Shown here: positions 46,801-55,072 of the stretch, piece by piece
Numbering within the stretch: position 1 is the first letter of the stretch
Layout: each line of letters begins with the position of its first letter
Source of the DNA: Halomonas stenophila
GTDB lineage: Bacteria > Pseudomonadota > Gammaproteobacteria > Pseudomonadales > Halomonadaceae
Assembly (NCBI RefSeq): GCF_014192275.1
Contig: NZ_JACHXR010000001.1
Coordinates: 248,001 to 312,000 of the forward strand
Length of the DNA: 64,000 bases
Direction of reading: 5' to 3'
Program-made: the position numbers and the translations under genes
The notes under the pieces: model-generated
Databases searched by the model: none
Told to the model about the DNA's origin: nothing
The model's input: only the letters and a program-made list of their open reading frames with translations

Positions 46801-47839
46801 CCTGCATCCCGACGACTGGCGCCTGGACCAGCTCGAGCCCCACCTGGTGATGAACCTGCGCGTGGTCGACCACGAGGGCCGCGAGCTCGGCCAGGGCCGT
46901 GATGCCCGGGCGCTGGAGCGGCGCTTCGAGGCGGCGGCCGGGGAGGGCGCCCGGGCCCTGGCCGCCGAGGCCAGCGAGGCGGAGGCGTTCGAGACCCTGC
47001 CCGAGACGCCGCTGCCGGAATCGCGAGTCACCACCCAGGCCGGCATCCGCGTCGAGGCCTATCCGGCGGTGGTGCCGGAGGGCGAGGCCCTGCGCGTCGA
47101 GCTCTACGACCATCCCGACAAGGCTCGGGAGGCCCATCGCCGCGGGGTGGTCCGGGCGGCGATGGCCCGCTTGCCCGATCAGGTTCGCGCCATCGAGCGC
47201 CTGGCCGGCCTCAAGCCCTGTGCGCTGCTGTTCGCCAGGGTGGGGACCCAGCGTCAGCTCACCGAGGACGTGGTGGCCGCGGTCTTCCAGCAGGTGGTGG
47301 CGGTGGACCCCCTGCCGCGTTCCCGTGAGGCCCTGGAGGCCCGCCTCGAGGCCACCCGCGCCGAGCTGGTGCCCCGGGCCGAGGCCCTGATCGAGACCCT
47401 GAAACAGGCGCTGGAGGGGCACCTGGCGGTGACCAAGGCGTTGAAGGGCAACCTGAATCTTTCCCTGGCGCTGGTATACAGTGACCTCAAGGTCCAGATG
47501 CAGCGCCTGGTGCATCCGGGTTTCGTCTGCGAGGCGGGCGACTGGCTGGCGGAATACCCGCGCTATATGGAGGCCGCGCAGATCCGGCTGGAGAAGGCGC
47601 CCCGGGAACGCCTGCGTGACCAGATGCACATGCAGGAGGTGCAGGACTTCGAGGCACGCCTGGCCGCCCGCCGCGACAGCGAGCGCCGCGGCGAGGTCGA
47701 GGATCCGGCGCTGGTCGAGTTCGGCTGGTGGATCGAGGAGCTGCGTGTGTCGCTCTTCGCCCAGCAACTGGGCACCCGGATGCCGGTCTCGGCGAAGCGC
47801 CTCGAGAAACGCTGGGCGGAACTCACCGGCCGGGCCTGA
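43820..47839 (+). CDS. hrpA: ATP-dependent RNA helicase HrpA
   Basis: A 1339-residue DEAH-box helicase (E. coli HrpA is about 1300) implicated in rescuing stalled ribosomes. Motif I VVVAGETGSGKTTQLPKLCL is near residue 103, motif II is IIIDEAHERSLN (DEAH), motif III is VIITSATID and motif VI is QRKGRCGRIAEG. The ratchet/HA2 and OB-fold domains follow, then the long HrpA-specific C-terminal region (DUF3418 type), where the family end ELRVSLFAQQLGT is recognisable. Starts at GTG 43820, with no early ATG in phase; the ribosome site (GAG at 6 bases) is weak. Confidence 0.95.
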   Translation: MSTLTQAPDVPSSDAAALDALQGELEGVLLRDAPRLEKRLAGLTRRCRQGKPVDRGLAEVRRDIERSRAKVEARASRPVRLAYPEELPVAERREDILAALRDHQVVVVAGETGSGKTTQLPKLCLELGLGRRGLIGHTQPRRLAARSVANRLAEEMQVPLGQQVGYQVRFTDQTDDATLVKLMTDGILLAETRHDPDLTRYEAIIIDEAHERSLNIDFLLGYLKRLLARRPDLKVIITSATIDVERFAEHFALPDEEGTPRRAPVVEVSGRTYPVEVRYRPLIRDAEDEEDRTLQEGILHAVEEIEAVEREQRWFHGPRDILVFLPGEREIRETADTLRRADLKGTEILPLYARLSNAEQNRVFAPHPGRRIVLATNVAETSLTVPGIRYVIDPGLVRISRYSYRAKIQRLPVEPVSQASADQRKGRCGRIAEGVCIRLYDEEDYLGRPAFTDPEIRRTNLASVILSMLSLKLGDIAAFPFVDPPDSRFVTDGFRLLFELGAVDEGQRITPLGRKLARLPIDPRLARMVLAGAEQGGLREVLVVVSALATQDPRERPADKREAADQAHRRWQDPDSDFVALLNLWQGFEAAREELSGNRLRRWCKDHYLNYLRLREWHDTFRQLRQLLRDMEIEVPPPAPVADATDADPQAAAQARRENAARLHQALLPGLLSHLGTFLENREYQGARNRKFMIHPGSGLARKTPKWVMAFELVETSRLFARTVARIDPAWIEPLAGHLVKRSYSEPHWELKRAQVVAFEQVTLFGLPIVARRKVHFGPIDPAQSRELFIRRALVEGEFKTRGEFFAHNRALVEEVEDLEDRARKRDILVDEEALFDFYDARLPEDIVNGKGFEAWRKQAEREDPDILKFDRQALLAREAEEVTQAQYPDELVLNGVRYPLSYHFAPGAPDDGVTLTVPAAMLPQLPLARLEWLVPGLLRDKCIALLKSLPKSIRRQVVPIPDWVDAALQTMAPDETPLTEALGEFLRRKTGVRLHPDDWRLDQLEPHLVMNLRVVDHEGRELGQGRDARALERRFEAAAGEGARALAAEASEAEAFETLPETPLPESRVTTQAGIRVEAYPAVVPEGEALRVELYDHPDKAREAHRRGVVRAAMARLPDQVRAIERLAGLKPCALLFARVGTQRQLTEDVVAAVFQQVVAVDPLPRSREALEARLEATRAELVPRAEALIETLKQALEGHLAVTKALKGNLNLSLALVYSDLKVQMQRLVHPGFVCEAGDWLAEYPRYMEAAQIRLEKAPRERLRDQMHMQEVQDFEARLAARRDSERRGEVEDPALVEFGWWIEELRVSLFAQQLGTRMPVSAKRLEKRWAELTGRA

Positions 47840-47888
47840 TCGTCGCGACAGGCCGGGCGACTGGCTCGACGCGCCAGGGAGACGACGT

Positions 47889-49001
47889 ATGACCGATGTG
47901 GTAATCAGCGGCACGGGCCTCTATACCCCTCCCCATGCCATCGACAACGCGGCCCTGGTGAGCGCCTTCAATGCCTGGGTCGACGCCGAAAACGCGCGGC
48001 GCCGCGCGGCCGGTGAACCGGCGACCCTCGAGCCGTCGAGCGCTGACTTCATCGTCAAGGCCTCGGGGATCCATAGCCGCTACGTGCTGGATGCCGAGGG
48101 CATCCTCGACCCCGAGCGCATGCGCCCCCGGCTGCCGGCGCGGGACAACGACAGCCCGTCCATCCAGTGCGAGATGGGCCTCGCCGCCGCCCGCCAGGCC
48201 CTGCAGGCGGCGTCGGTCGCCGCCGGCGACATCGACCTGGTGATCGTCGCCTGCTCCAACCTGGAGCGCGCCTATCCCGCCGTGGCCGTGGAGCTGCAGG
48301 CGGCGCTGGGGGCCGGCGGCCATGCTTTCGACATGAACGTGGCCTGCAGCTCGGCCACCTTCGCCATCGAGACCGCGGCCAACGCCATCCGCGCCGGCGG
48401 GGCGAGCCGCGCCCTGGTGATCAGCCCCGAGATCTGTTCGGCACACCTCAACTTCCGGGACCGCGACAGTCACTTCATCTTCGGTGATGCCTGCACGGCC
48501 ATCGTGCTCGAGGACGACGCCCTGGCCACGGCCGAGGCCCGCTTCACGGTGCTCGGCACCCGGCTCACGACCCGTTTCTCGAATGCCATCCGCAACAACG
48601 CGGGCTTTCTCGACCGCGTCACCGATAGCGACCCGCTGGCGGCGGACAAGCTCTTCGTCCAGGAGGGCCGGCGCGTGTTCAAGGAGGTCTGTCCCCTGGT
48701 GGCGACCCTGATCGTCAAGCACCTCGCCGCGCTCTCGCTGTCGGCGGATGACCTCGGCCGGCTCTGGCTGCACCAGGCCAACCGCCACATGAACGACCTC
48801 ATCGCCCGTCGCGTGCTGGGCCGCGAGCCCGCCCCGAGCGAGGCGCCGATCATCCTCGACCGCTACGCCAATACCAGCTCGGCGGGCTCGATCATCGCCT
48901 TCCACCTGCATCGCGACGACCTCGAGCGCGGGGAGGTCGGGGTGGTGTGTTCCTTCGGCGCGGGCTACAGTGCCGGCAGCGTCGTGGTGCGGCGACGCTG
49001 A
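47889..49001 (+). CDS. Beta-ketoacyl-ACP synthase III-like enzyme
   Basis: A 370-residue thiolase-fold condensing enzyme of the FabH type. The catalytic triad is C153 in MNVACSSATF, H295 in LWLHQANRHMND and N328 in RYANTSSAGS. It has an insertion near residues 30-60 compared with classical FabH (about 317 residues). This longer form resembles the Pseudomonas PA3286 type, which condenses medium-chain acyl-CoA with malonyl-ACP and so shunts beta-oxidation products into lipid synthesis; that function is inferred. Start ATG 47889 has GGAG 7 bases upstream. No acyl-carrier or other fab gene adjoins it. Confidence 0.88.
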   Translation: MTDVVISGTGLYTPPHAIDNAALVSAFNAWVDAENARRRAAGEPATLEPSSADFIVKASGIHSRYVLDAEGILDPERMRPRLPARDNDSPSIQCEMGLAAARQALQAASVAAGDIDLVIVACSNLERAYPAVAVELQAALGAGGHAFDMNVACSSATFAIETAANAIRAGGASRALVISPEICSAHLNFRDRDSHFIFGDACTAIVLEDDALATAEARFTVLGTRLTTRFSNAIRNNAGFLDRVTDSDPLAADKLFVQEGRRVFKEVCPLVATLIVKHLAALSLSADDLGRLWLHQANRHMNDLIARRVLGREPAPSEAPIILDRYANTSSAGSIIAFHLHRDDLERGEVGVVCSFGAGYSAGSVVVRRR

Positions 49002-49042
49002 CGCAAGGACACAGGACCAAGTGCAGGGAGACCACTGACGCA

Positions 49043-49795
49043 ATGACCCCATCATTTGCCAACCGCAAGGCCGGTGCGGCGCTGCTCGCCGTGGCCTTGC
49101 TCTCGGGCTGTGCCTCCACGGCGAGCAGCCGGCAGGCCCAGCCGGAGGATCCCTGGGAGGGCTTCAACCGGCAGGTGTTCGCCTTCAACGATACCCTCGA
49201 TCGCTATGCCCTGAAGCCGGCGGCCCAGGGCTATCGTTTCGTGACGCCGGATCCGGTGGAGACCGGGGTGGGCAACTTCTTCGCGAACCTGGGCGAGCTG
49301 CGCACCACCCTCAACAGCCTGTTGCAGGGCAAGCCCGGCAACGCCGGCATCGCCACCGGCCGCTTCTTGGTCAACTCCACCGTGGGAGTCCTGGGACTGT
49401 TCGACGTGGCCTCGCACATGGAGCTGGTGGGGCGCGAGGAGGACTTCGGCCAGACCCTGGCGGTGTGGGGCGTGGGCGAGGGGCCCTATGTGGTGCTACC
49501 GCTGCTGGGACCGAGTACGGTACGTGACACCGCCGGCCTGCCGGTGGATTCCTATACCTACCCGCTGACCTATGTTGAAGAGGACAAGGTGCGTCTTTCC
49601 TTGCGTGTCCTGGATGCGATCGATACGCGGGCGGGCCTTCTCGACCAGGAGCGGTTGATCCGCGGGGATCGCTACAGCTTCATCCGTGACAGCTGGCTGC
49701 AGCGACGACGCTTCGAGGTCAATGATGGCGAGCTGGGCGAGGACCCCTTCGCCACCGACGAGTTCGATTTCGATGATGACGCCTTCGCCGAATGA
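49043..49795 (+). CDS. mlaA: MlaA/VacJ family lipoprotein
   Basis: A 250-residue outer-membrane lipoprotein that removes surface-exposed phospholipids and passes them to the Mla pathway. The signal peptide ends in the lipobox LLSGC (C23). The family body is clear: DPWEGFNRQVFAFNDTLDRY, NFFANLGELRTTLNSLLQGK, GVLGLFDVASHM, EDFGQTLAVWGVGEGPYVVL and GPSTVRDTAG. It ends with an acidic tail (about residues 228-250). The rest of the Mla system is not in this window. Together with PldA it covers both routes of outer-leaflet phospholipid removal. Confidence 0.94.
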   Translation: MTPSFANRKAGAALLAVALLSGCASTASSRQAQPEDPWEGFNRQVFAFNDTLDRYALKPAAQGYRFVTPDPVETGVGNFFANLGELRTTLNSLLQGKPGNAGIATGRFLVNSTVGVLGLFDVASHMELVGREEDFGQTLAVWGVGEGPYVVLPLLGPSTVRDTAGLPVDSYTYPLTYVEEDKVRLSLRVLDAIDTRAGLLDQERLIRGDRYSFIRDSWLQRRRFEVNDGELGEDPFATDEFDFDDDAFAE

Positions 49796-49807
49796 GGCCA
49801 TGACGGG

Positions 49808-51001
49808 ATGCCAGTTGCCAACGAGCTGATTGGACTGATCGATGCCCCCGGGGCGGAGCGCGATGCCCTGGCCGAGACCATCGCCAAGGATGGCCTGGCG
49901 GTGGTCGCCGTGGAGCGGCCGGACCAGTTGCCGGCCACGGCCTCGCTGGCGGTGGCCCGCTCCCGGATCGTGCCCCGCAGCGAGTGGGCCGCCCTGGCCA
50001 GGCGGCTGCCGACCCTGGTGGTCAGCGACGATCGACAGGACAGCGACCTGCTCCAGGCGGTGGATGCCGGCCTGGTGGACTACGTCATCGAACCACTTCG
50101 TCATGGCCACCTGCTGCGCCGGATCATTCGCCGGGTCATCGAGGTCAACCGCCTCGCCGAGGAACGGGAACACGACCGTGCCCGCCTGGCCGAGCTCAAC
50201 GAGCGCCTGGAGACCCACCTGGCCATGCTGCGCATGGACCAGCAGGCCGGTGGCCAGATCCAGCGCAAGCTGCTGCCGCCGCGGCCCCAGACCGTGGGCG
50301 GGGTGACCTGCGACTACTGGTTGGCGCCGTCGCTGTACCTGTCCGGGGATTTCCTCGACTTCCAGCGCTTCGACGATCGCTATACCCTGTTCTATTTTGC
50401 CGACGTCTCCGGTCACGGGGCCTCGTCGGCCTTCGTCACGGTGCTGCTCAAGTACCTCTCCAATCGCTGGCAGAACGAGTGGGATGGCCAGGCCCCCGAA
50501 TGCCTGGCGCCGCGCTGGCTGGCGGCCCTGAACCGCGAGCTGCTCGACACGGGGATCGGCAAGCATGCCACCCTGTTCGTGGGTGTCATTGACCGGGAGC
50601 GCCGCTATCTGCACTATTCGCTCGGCGCCCAGCTGCCCATGCCGCTGCTGGTGGTCGACGGCGAGGTCCGGCCCCTGGCCGGGGAGGGCATGCCGGTGGG
50701 GCTCTTCCCGCATGTCGAGTACCCCCGACTGGGCTGCCCCTTGCCCGCGACCTTCCGTCTCTGCCTGTGTTCCGACGGGATCCTGGAATGCCTGCCCGGC
50801 GAGACCCTCGACGCGCGGCTGCGGGAGCTCGAGCGACGGGTGTTGGCCAGCGACACGGTGGCGGAGTTGAGGGAGAGTCTTGCCCTGGGCAAGATGGAAG
50901 ACGATGATGACCTTATCGCCGAACACGCCCCTGGCCATGAAGAGCTGCCCGACGACCTGACGATCATGATGTTGAGCGGATTTGGCAATGATAATGCATG
51001 A
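49808..51001 (+). CDS. Receiver-like / PP2C-type phosphatase (partner-switch regulator)
   Basis: A 397-residue protein. The N-terminal part (about residues 6-115) has receiver topology but lacks an obvious phosphoacceptor aspartate neighbourhood. A helical linker follows (about 115-150), then a SpoIIE-type PP2C phosphatase domain (about 160-395) with metal-binding acidic motifs LSGDFLDFQRF, FADVSGHGASSAF, CSDGILECLPG and LPDDLTIMML. Such proteins dephosphorylate an STAS antagonist to switch an anti-sigma or anti-anti-sigma partner. The next gene encodes that STAS protein and overlaps this one by 14 bases. The pair resembles Pseudomonas HsbR/HsbA. No HPt or serine-kinase domain is fused here. 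Confidence 0.87.
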   Translation: MPVANELIGLIDAPGAERDALAETIAKDGLAVVAVERPDQLPATASLAVARSRIVPRSEWAALARRLPTLVVSDDRQDSDLLQAVDAGLVDYVIEPLRHGHLLRRIIRRVIEVNRLAEEREHDRARLAELNERLETHLAMLRMDQQAGGQIQRKLLPPRPQTVGGVTCDYWLAPSLYLSGDFLDFQRFDDRYTLFYFADVSGHGASSAFVTVLLKYLSNRWQNEWDGQAPECLAPRWLAALNRELLDTGIGKHATLFVGVIDRERRYLHYSLGAQLPMPLLVVDGEVRPLAGEGMPVGLFPHVEYPRLGCPLPATFRLCLCSDGILECLPGETLDARLRELERRVLASDTVAELRESLALGKMEDDDDLIAEHAPGHEELPDDLTIMMLSGFGNDNA

Positions 51002-51497
51002 AGGCCGCATCAAGGCGGCGTTCGATTCCGGGGTGTTCGTGCTCAAGCTGTGCGGTGACGTGCGGCTGACGCTGTGCGCGACCCTGGACAGCCAGGCCCA
51101 GCGGCTGGCCGAGACCCCCGGTCTCGAGGCCGTGATGGTCGACCTGCGCGAGGCCACCAACGTCGATTCCACCGCCCTGGGCTTTCTGGCCAAGGTGGCC
51201 ATGGCGCTGCAGGGCCGCCTGGAGCATCCGCCGACCATCGTCGTCGACAATCCCGACGTCCAGCGCATGCTCGACGTCATGGGCTTCGCCAACTACTACA
51301 CCCTGGTGGAATCTCCCATCACCGAGCCCCACGAGCTCCGGGAGCTGCCGGAGGTGCCGGCCGACGAGGAGGGCATGCGACAGCGCATCCTCGAGGCCCA
51401 TCGCATCCTGATGCACATGAACGAGCACAACCGCGAACAGTTCCAGCCGCTGGTCGAGATGCTCGAGGCCCAGGAGGCCGCTTCGCACCGCGACTGA
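50988..51497 (+). CDS. STAS-domain anti-sigma-factor antagonist
   Basis: A 169-residue protein with an STAS domain (residues 5-100) and a helical C-terminal extension (about 115-165), the layout of HsbA-type antagonists. The candidate phosphorylation site lies in ATNVDSTALGFLAK (S61 or T62), at the start of the conserved helix. The upstream PP2C protein is its likely phosphatase. Three starts are possible (TTG 50982, ATG 50988, ATG 50994); I take 50988 because GCGGA lies about 7 bases ahead. The 14-base overlap indicates coupling. Confidence 0.87.
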   Translation: MIMHEGRIKAAFDSGVFVLKLCGDVRLTLCATLDSQAQRLAETPGLEAVMVDLREATNVDSTALGFLAKVAMALQGRLEHPPTIVVDNPDVQRMLDVMGFANYYTLVESPITEPHELRELPEVPADEEGMRQRILEAHRILMHMNEHNREQFQPLVEMLEAQEAASHRD

Positions 51498-51517
51498 ACC
51501 GCCACCGACGCCGCATC

Positions 51518-51554
51518 GAACACGGGGAGACGCCGACGGCGTCTCCCCGTGTTC
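51518..51554. terminator. Bidirectional 17-bp hairpin between STAS and transaldolase genes
   Basis: A perfect 17-base stem (GAACACGGGGAGACGCC and complement) with a 3-base loop lies between two convergent genes, 20 bases past the STAS stop and 1 base from the transaldolase stop. It serves both strands. No T-run is present on either side, but the stem is exceptionally long. Confidence 0.75.
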
Positions 51555-51555
51555 G

Positions 51556-52494
51556 TCAGGCCTGGCGCAGTTCGCCCAGCAGGGCCTCGAGCCGGCGCTG
51601 GTCGGCCATGAACTTGCGGATGCCCTCGGCCAGCTTCTCGGTGGCCATGGCATCCTCGTTCAGCGCCCAGCGGAACTCCGCTTCGTCCTGGGGCTCGGGG
51701 GGACGGGTCTCGGCGTCCAGGGGCGCCAGGCGCCGCTCCAGGGTGCCCTCGGTCTCGGCCAGCTCGCCGAGCAGGGCCGGCGAGATGGTCAGGCGGTCGC
51801 AGCCGGCCAGCGCCTTGATCTCGCCGCTGTTGCGGAAGCTGGCGCCCATCACGATGGTGTCGAAGCCATGCCCCTTGAAGTGCTCGTAGATGCGCCGGAC
51901 CGACTGGACGCCAGGGTCGCGGTCGCCCTCGAAGTCGGCCTCGGGGTCCTGGGCCTTGTGCCAGTCGAGGATGCGGCCCACGAACGGCGAGACCAGCGTC
52001 ACGCCGGCGTCGGCACAGGCGCGGGCCTGGACGAAGCTGAACAGCAGCGTGAGGTTGGTGTGGATGCCCTCGCGCTCCAGCACCTTGGCCGCCTGGATGC
52101 CTTCCCAGGTGGCGGCTACCTTGATCAGGATGCGCTCCGGGCCGACGCCGTGGCGGCCATAGCGTTCGATCAGCGAACGGGCCCGGGCCAGGGTGCCCTC
52201 GGTGTCGAAGGACAACCGGGCACTGACCTCGGTGGACACGTAGCCGGGCACCAGGGCGCTGATCTCGCTGCCGACCTCCACCGCCACGGCATCCAGGGCG
52301 TCATCGATGTCGGTGGCGTGGCGGGCGATCTCGGCGAGCCGGGCCCGCCGGCCCTCCTGCTGGGCGGCCTGCAGGATCAGCGAGGGGTTGGTCGTGGCGT
52401 CGGTGGGCGAGAAGCGGCGAATCGCCTCGAGGTCGCCGGTATCGGCCACCACGGTGGTCATGCGCTTGAGTTGCGAAAGCAGGTCGTCTGCCAT
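51556..52494 (-). CDS. tal: Transaldolase
   Basis: A 312-residue class I aldolase-type enzyme of the pentose phosphate pathway, transferring a dihydroxyacetone unit between sugar phosphates. The Schiff-base lysine lies in [17 protein letters not shown]. Other family blocks are [52 protein letters not shown] and [11 protein letters not shown]. Full length, matching the TalB type. The start at ATG 52494 leaves about 130 bases to the divergent drug-transporter gene. Confidence 0.95.
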   Translation of the reverse strand: MADDLLSQLKRMTTVVADTGDLEAIRRFSPTDATTNPSLILQAAQQEGRRARLAEIARHATDIDDALDAVAVEVGSEISALVPGYVSTEVSARLSFDTEGTLARARSLIERYGRHGVGPERILIKVAATWEGIQAAKVLEREGIHTNLTLLFSFVQARACADAGVTLVSPFVGRILDWHKAQDPEADFEGDRDPGVQSVRRIYEHFKGHGFDTIVMGASFRNSGEIKALAGCDRLTISPALLGELAETEGTLERRLAPLDAETRPPEPQDEAEFRWALNEDAMATEKLAEGIRKFMADQRRLEALLGELRQA

Positions 52495-52625
52495 GGGTGG
52501 GGTGTCCTCCGTGTCGTCTGCCTTTCACTCTACCAAGGCCGCATGGGCGAACATAGACGGTGACGGCATCCGCGCCGGATTCGCGTTATCATTAGCTTCC
52601 TATCGGAAATCCTGTCGGAGGCGCC

Positions 52626-53846
52626 TTGACCCTCAATGCCCGACGCGTGGCCCTGCTGGTGGCCGCCAACACCGCCCTGGCCCCCTTTGCCATCGACGCC
52701 TACCTGCCGGCCATGCCGGCCCTGGCCGAGGCCGTGGGTGCCAGCATCCACCATACCGAGCTCTCGATCAGCGTCTTCCTGTTCGGCTTCGCCCTCGGCC
52801 AGCTGACCGGGGGGCCGCTCTCCGATCGGCTGGGCCGCAAGCCCGTGCTGCTCGGCGGGCTGGTGATCTTCCTGCTGGCCAGCCTGATGCTGACCACGGT
52901 GGACAGCCTCGCCGAGCTGTTGGCCTGGCGCCTGGTCCAGGCACTGGGTGGCGGGGCCTGCGTGGTCAACTCGGCGGCGATCGTGCGCGACTGCTTCAGC
53001 GGCCGGGAGGCCGCCAAGGTGATGTCGACCATGGCCATGATCATGATGCTGGCCCCCCTGGCGGCGCCGGCGGTGGGCAGCGGCCTGCTGTACCTCGCCG
53101 ACTGGTGGTTGATCTTCGTCTTCCTGGCGGTCTACGCCGCCTTCCTGCTGTGGCTGATGGGCTCGCGCCTGCCCGAGACCCGCGCGCCGGATGCGCCGAT
53201 GGCCTCGCCCCGGCAGGTGCTGCGCAACTACGCCAGCGTGCTGCGCCACCGCGAGGGAATGGGCTATGTGCTCGCCGTGGCCGCGACCTTCGCCGGCATG
53301 TTCGCCTTCATCACCGCCTCGCCGTTCCTGTACATCACCCACTATGGCGTGTCGCCGGCGGTCTACCCGGTGGTCTTCGGGGCCAACGTGGTGGTCATGG
53401 CCGGCTCGAACCGCGTCAACATCCGCCTGCTCAAGCGGCGCACCCCCCAGCAGAACATGCGTCTGGGGCTCGGCGTGCAGTTCGTCGTGGCGCTGTCCCT
53501 GGTGGCGCTGGTGGCGACCGGACTCGACTCGCTGGTCACCGTGGTCCCGCTGATCATGCTGTTCATGGGCATGGTGGGCCTGATCACCCCCAACGCCATC
53601 GCCTCGCTGCTCGAGCACTTCAGCCACATGAGCGCCACCGCCACGGCGCTGCTGGGCAGTATCCAGTTCACCTGCGGGGCCCTGGCCGGCGTGGTGGTGA
53701 GTGGCTTCGAGATCGACAGCGCCTGGCCCATGGTGTTGACCATGCTGGCCGTGTCACTGGCCGGCAACCTGGCCCTGCGGGGGCTGGCGGGGCGCGCCGG
53801 GAGGGGCTCGTCCTCGCCGGTCGAGAGGGCCGAGGGGGAGAGCTGA
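52626..53846 (+). CDS. Bcr/CflA family multidrug efflux transporter
   Basis: A 406-residue, 12-helix major facilitator. Its start is typical of Bcr/CflA (FAIDAYLPAMPALAEAVGAS), with motif A GGPLSDRLGRKPVLLGGLVI between helices 2 and 3 and the drug:H+ antiporter stretch LAAPAVGSGLLYLADWWLIF after it. It probably exports drugs or small metabolites; substrate unknown. The start is TTG 52626, with GGAGG 4 bases upstream and no nearby ATG. TATCAT at 52587-52592 is a possible -10 element. Ends 95 bases before the pst genes. Confidence 0.9.
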   Translation: MTLNARRVALLVAANTALAPFAIDAYLPAMPALAEAVGASIHHTELSISVFLFGFALGQLTGGPLSDRLGRKPVLLGGLVIFLLASLMLTTVDSLAELLAWRLVQALGGGACVVNSAAIVRDCFSGREAAKVMSTMAMIMMLAPLAAPAVGSGLLYLADWWLIFVFLAVYAAFLLWLMGSRLPETRAPDAPMASPRQVLRNYASVLRHREGMGYVLAVAATFAGMFAFITASPFLYITHYGVSPAVYPVVFGANVVVMAGSNRVNIRLLKRRTPQQNMRLGLGVQFVVALSLVALVATGLDSLVTVVPLIMLFMGMVGLITPNAIASLLEHFSHMSATATALLGSIQFTCGALAGVVVSGFEIDSAWPMVLTMLAVSLAGNLALRGLAGRAGRGSSSPVERAEGES

Positions 53847-53862
53847 CGGGGGAGGGAGCTCG

Positions 53863-53880
53863 CTGTCATGAAGTTGTCAT
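53863..53880 (+). promoter_or_regulatory. Pho box of the pst operon
   Basis: CTGTCATGAAGTTGTCAT is two near-perfect 7-base PhoB half sites (CTGTCAT, TTGTCAT) separated by 4 bases, matching the Pho-box layout. It lies 62 bases before the pstS start. It predicts induction by phosphate starvation through PhoB, whose gene is outside the window. Confidence 0.9.
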
Positions 53881-53941
53881 TTTCGTGGGGCATCTTGTGA
53901 CTCGCGAAGGACGAACACTTCTCTCAACAGGAGCTCTCTCC

Positions 53942-54955
53942 ATGAACCGCATCCTCAAGACCACCGTCATCGCTGCCGCCGTCATGGGCGTGGCCGGTGT
54001 CGCCCAGGCCCGCGACCAGGTTCGCATCGTGGGATCCAGCACCGTCTACCCCTTCGCCAGCTACGTGGCCGAGGAGTTCGGCGCCACCACCGACTTCCCG
54101 ACTCCGGTCATCGAGTCCACCGGTTCCGGCGGCGGCCTGCGGCTGTTCTGCAACGGTGTCGGTGAGGGGACGCCGGACATCACCAACGCCTCGCGCCGCA
54201 TCAAGGTCTCCGAGTTCGAGCGCTGCGCCGAGAACGGCGTGACCGATATCACCGAGGCCTTCATCGGCTACGACGGTATCGCCTTCGCCCAGTCCAGCGC
54301 CAACGAGGCCATGGACGTGACCCGCGAGCAGATCTTCCTGGCCCTGGCCGCCAAGGTGCCGGTGGACGGCGAGCTGGTCGACAATCCCTACACCCAGTGG
54401 AGCGACATCGACGCCTCTCTGCCGGATCGCGAGATCGCCGTCTACGGTCCGCCCACCACCTCCGGGACCCGTGACGCCTTCGAGGAACTGGTGATGGAAG
54501 CCGCCTCCGAGGACATGGAGGCCTACGGCGGTGAGGGCTATACCGATATCCGTGCCGATGGCGCCTTCATCGACGCTGGCGAGAACGACAACCTGATCGT
54601 CCAGCGCCTGGCCGAGAACACCGACGCCTTCGGCATCTTCGGCTACTCCTTCCTCGAGGAGAACAGCGACAGCCTGATCGGCTCCAGCATCGACGGCGTC
54701 GAGCCCACGCCGGAGGCCATCGGCAGCGGCGAGTACCCGGTGGCGCGCTCGCTGTTCTTCTACGTGAAGAACCAGCACGCCGACGAGGTCCCGGCCATGT
54801 ACGAGTACGCCAACATGTTCATGAGCGAGCAGATGATCAGCGATCTCGGCTACCTCAAGGGCATCGGCCTGATCCCGGCCCCCGAGGAGCTGCGTGAGCA
54901 GGCTCGCCAGGCAGTGGCCGACCACGAGTCGCTCGAACTGGCCGACCTGAAGTAA
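53942..54955 (+). CDS. pstS: Phosphate ABC transporter substrate-binding protein
   Basis: A 337-residue periplasmic phosphate-binding protein. The signal peptide is MNRILKTTVIAAAVMGVAG with cleavage after AQA. Phosphate-binding loops are IVGSSTVYPFASYVAEEF, STGSGGGLRLFCNGV, DITNASRRIK and PTTSGTRDAFEEL. It is of the type paired with long PstC/PstA permeases in marine and halophilic gammaproteobacteria, and is rich in acidic residues, as in salt-adapted exported proteins. Start ATG 53942 has AGGAG 8 bases upstream. It is under the Pho box and separated from pstC by a strong hairpin. Confidence 0.94.
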   Translation: MNRILKTTVIAAAVMGVAGVAQARDQVRIVGSSTVYPFASYVAEEFGATTDFPTPVIESTGSGGGLRLFCNGVGEGTPDITNASRRIKVSEFERCAENGVTDITEAFIGYDGIAFAQSSANEAMDVTREQIFLALAAKVPVDGELVDNPYTQWSDIDASLPDREIAVYGPPTTSGTRDAFEELVMEAASEDMEAYGGEGYTDIRADGAFIDAGENDNLIVQRLAENTDAFGIFGYSFLEENSDSLIGSSIDGVEPTPEAIGSGEYPVARSLFFYVKNQHADEVPAMYEYANMFMSEQMISDLGYLKGIGLIPAPEELREQARQAVADHESLELADLK

Positions 54956-54978
54956 GCGGGGCGGGATTCCAGTCCCGA

Positions 54979-55006
54979 CCGGCCGGCAACACGCGTTGCC
55001 GGCCGG
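54979..55006 (+). terminator. Intra-operon hairpin between pstS and pstC
   Basis: A perfect 12-base stem CCGGCCGGCAAC / GTTGCCGGCCGG with loop ACGC lies 24 bases after the pstS stop and 66 before pstC. No T-run follows. As in other binding-protein operons, it probably protects the pstS message or partly stops transcription, giving more PstS than permease. Confidence 0.65.
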
Positions 55007-55072
55007 CGCGCGTTCCGGCAGGGAGGCCGGCGTGGCGACTCCCCTGCGGATGAATTCCTTCGAGAGACACCT

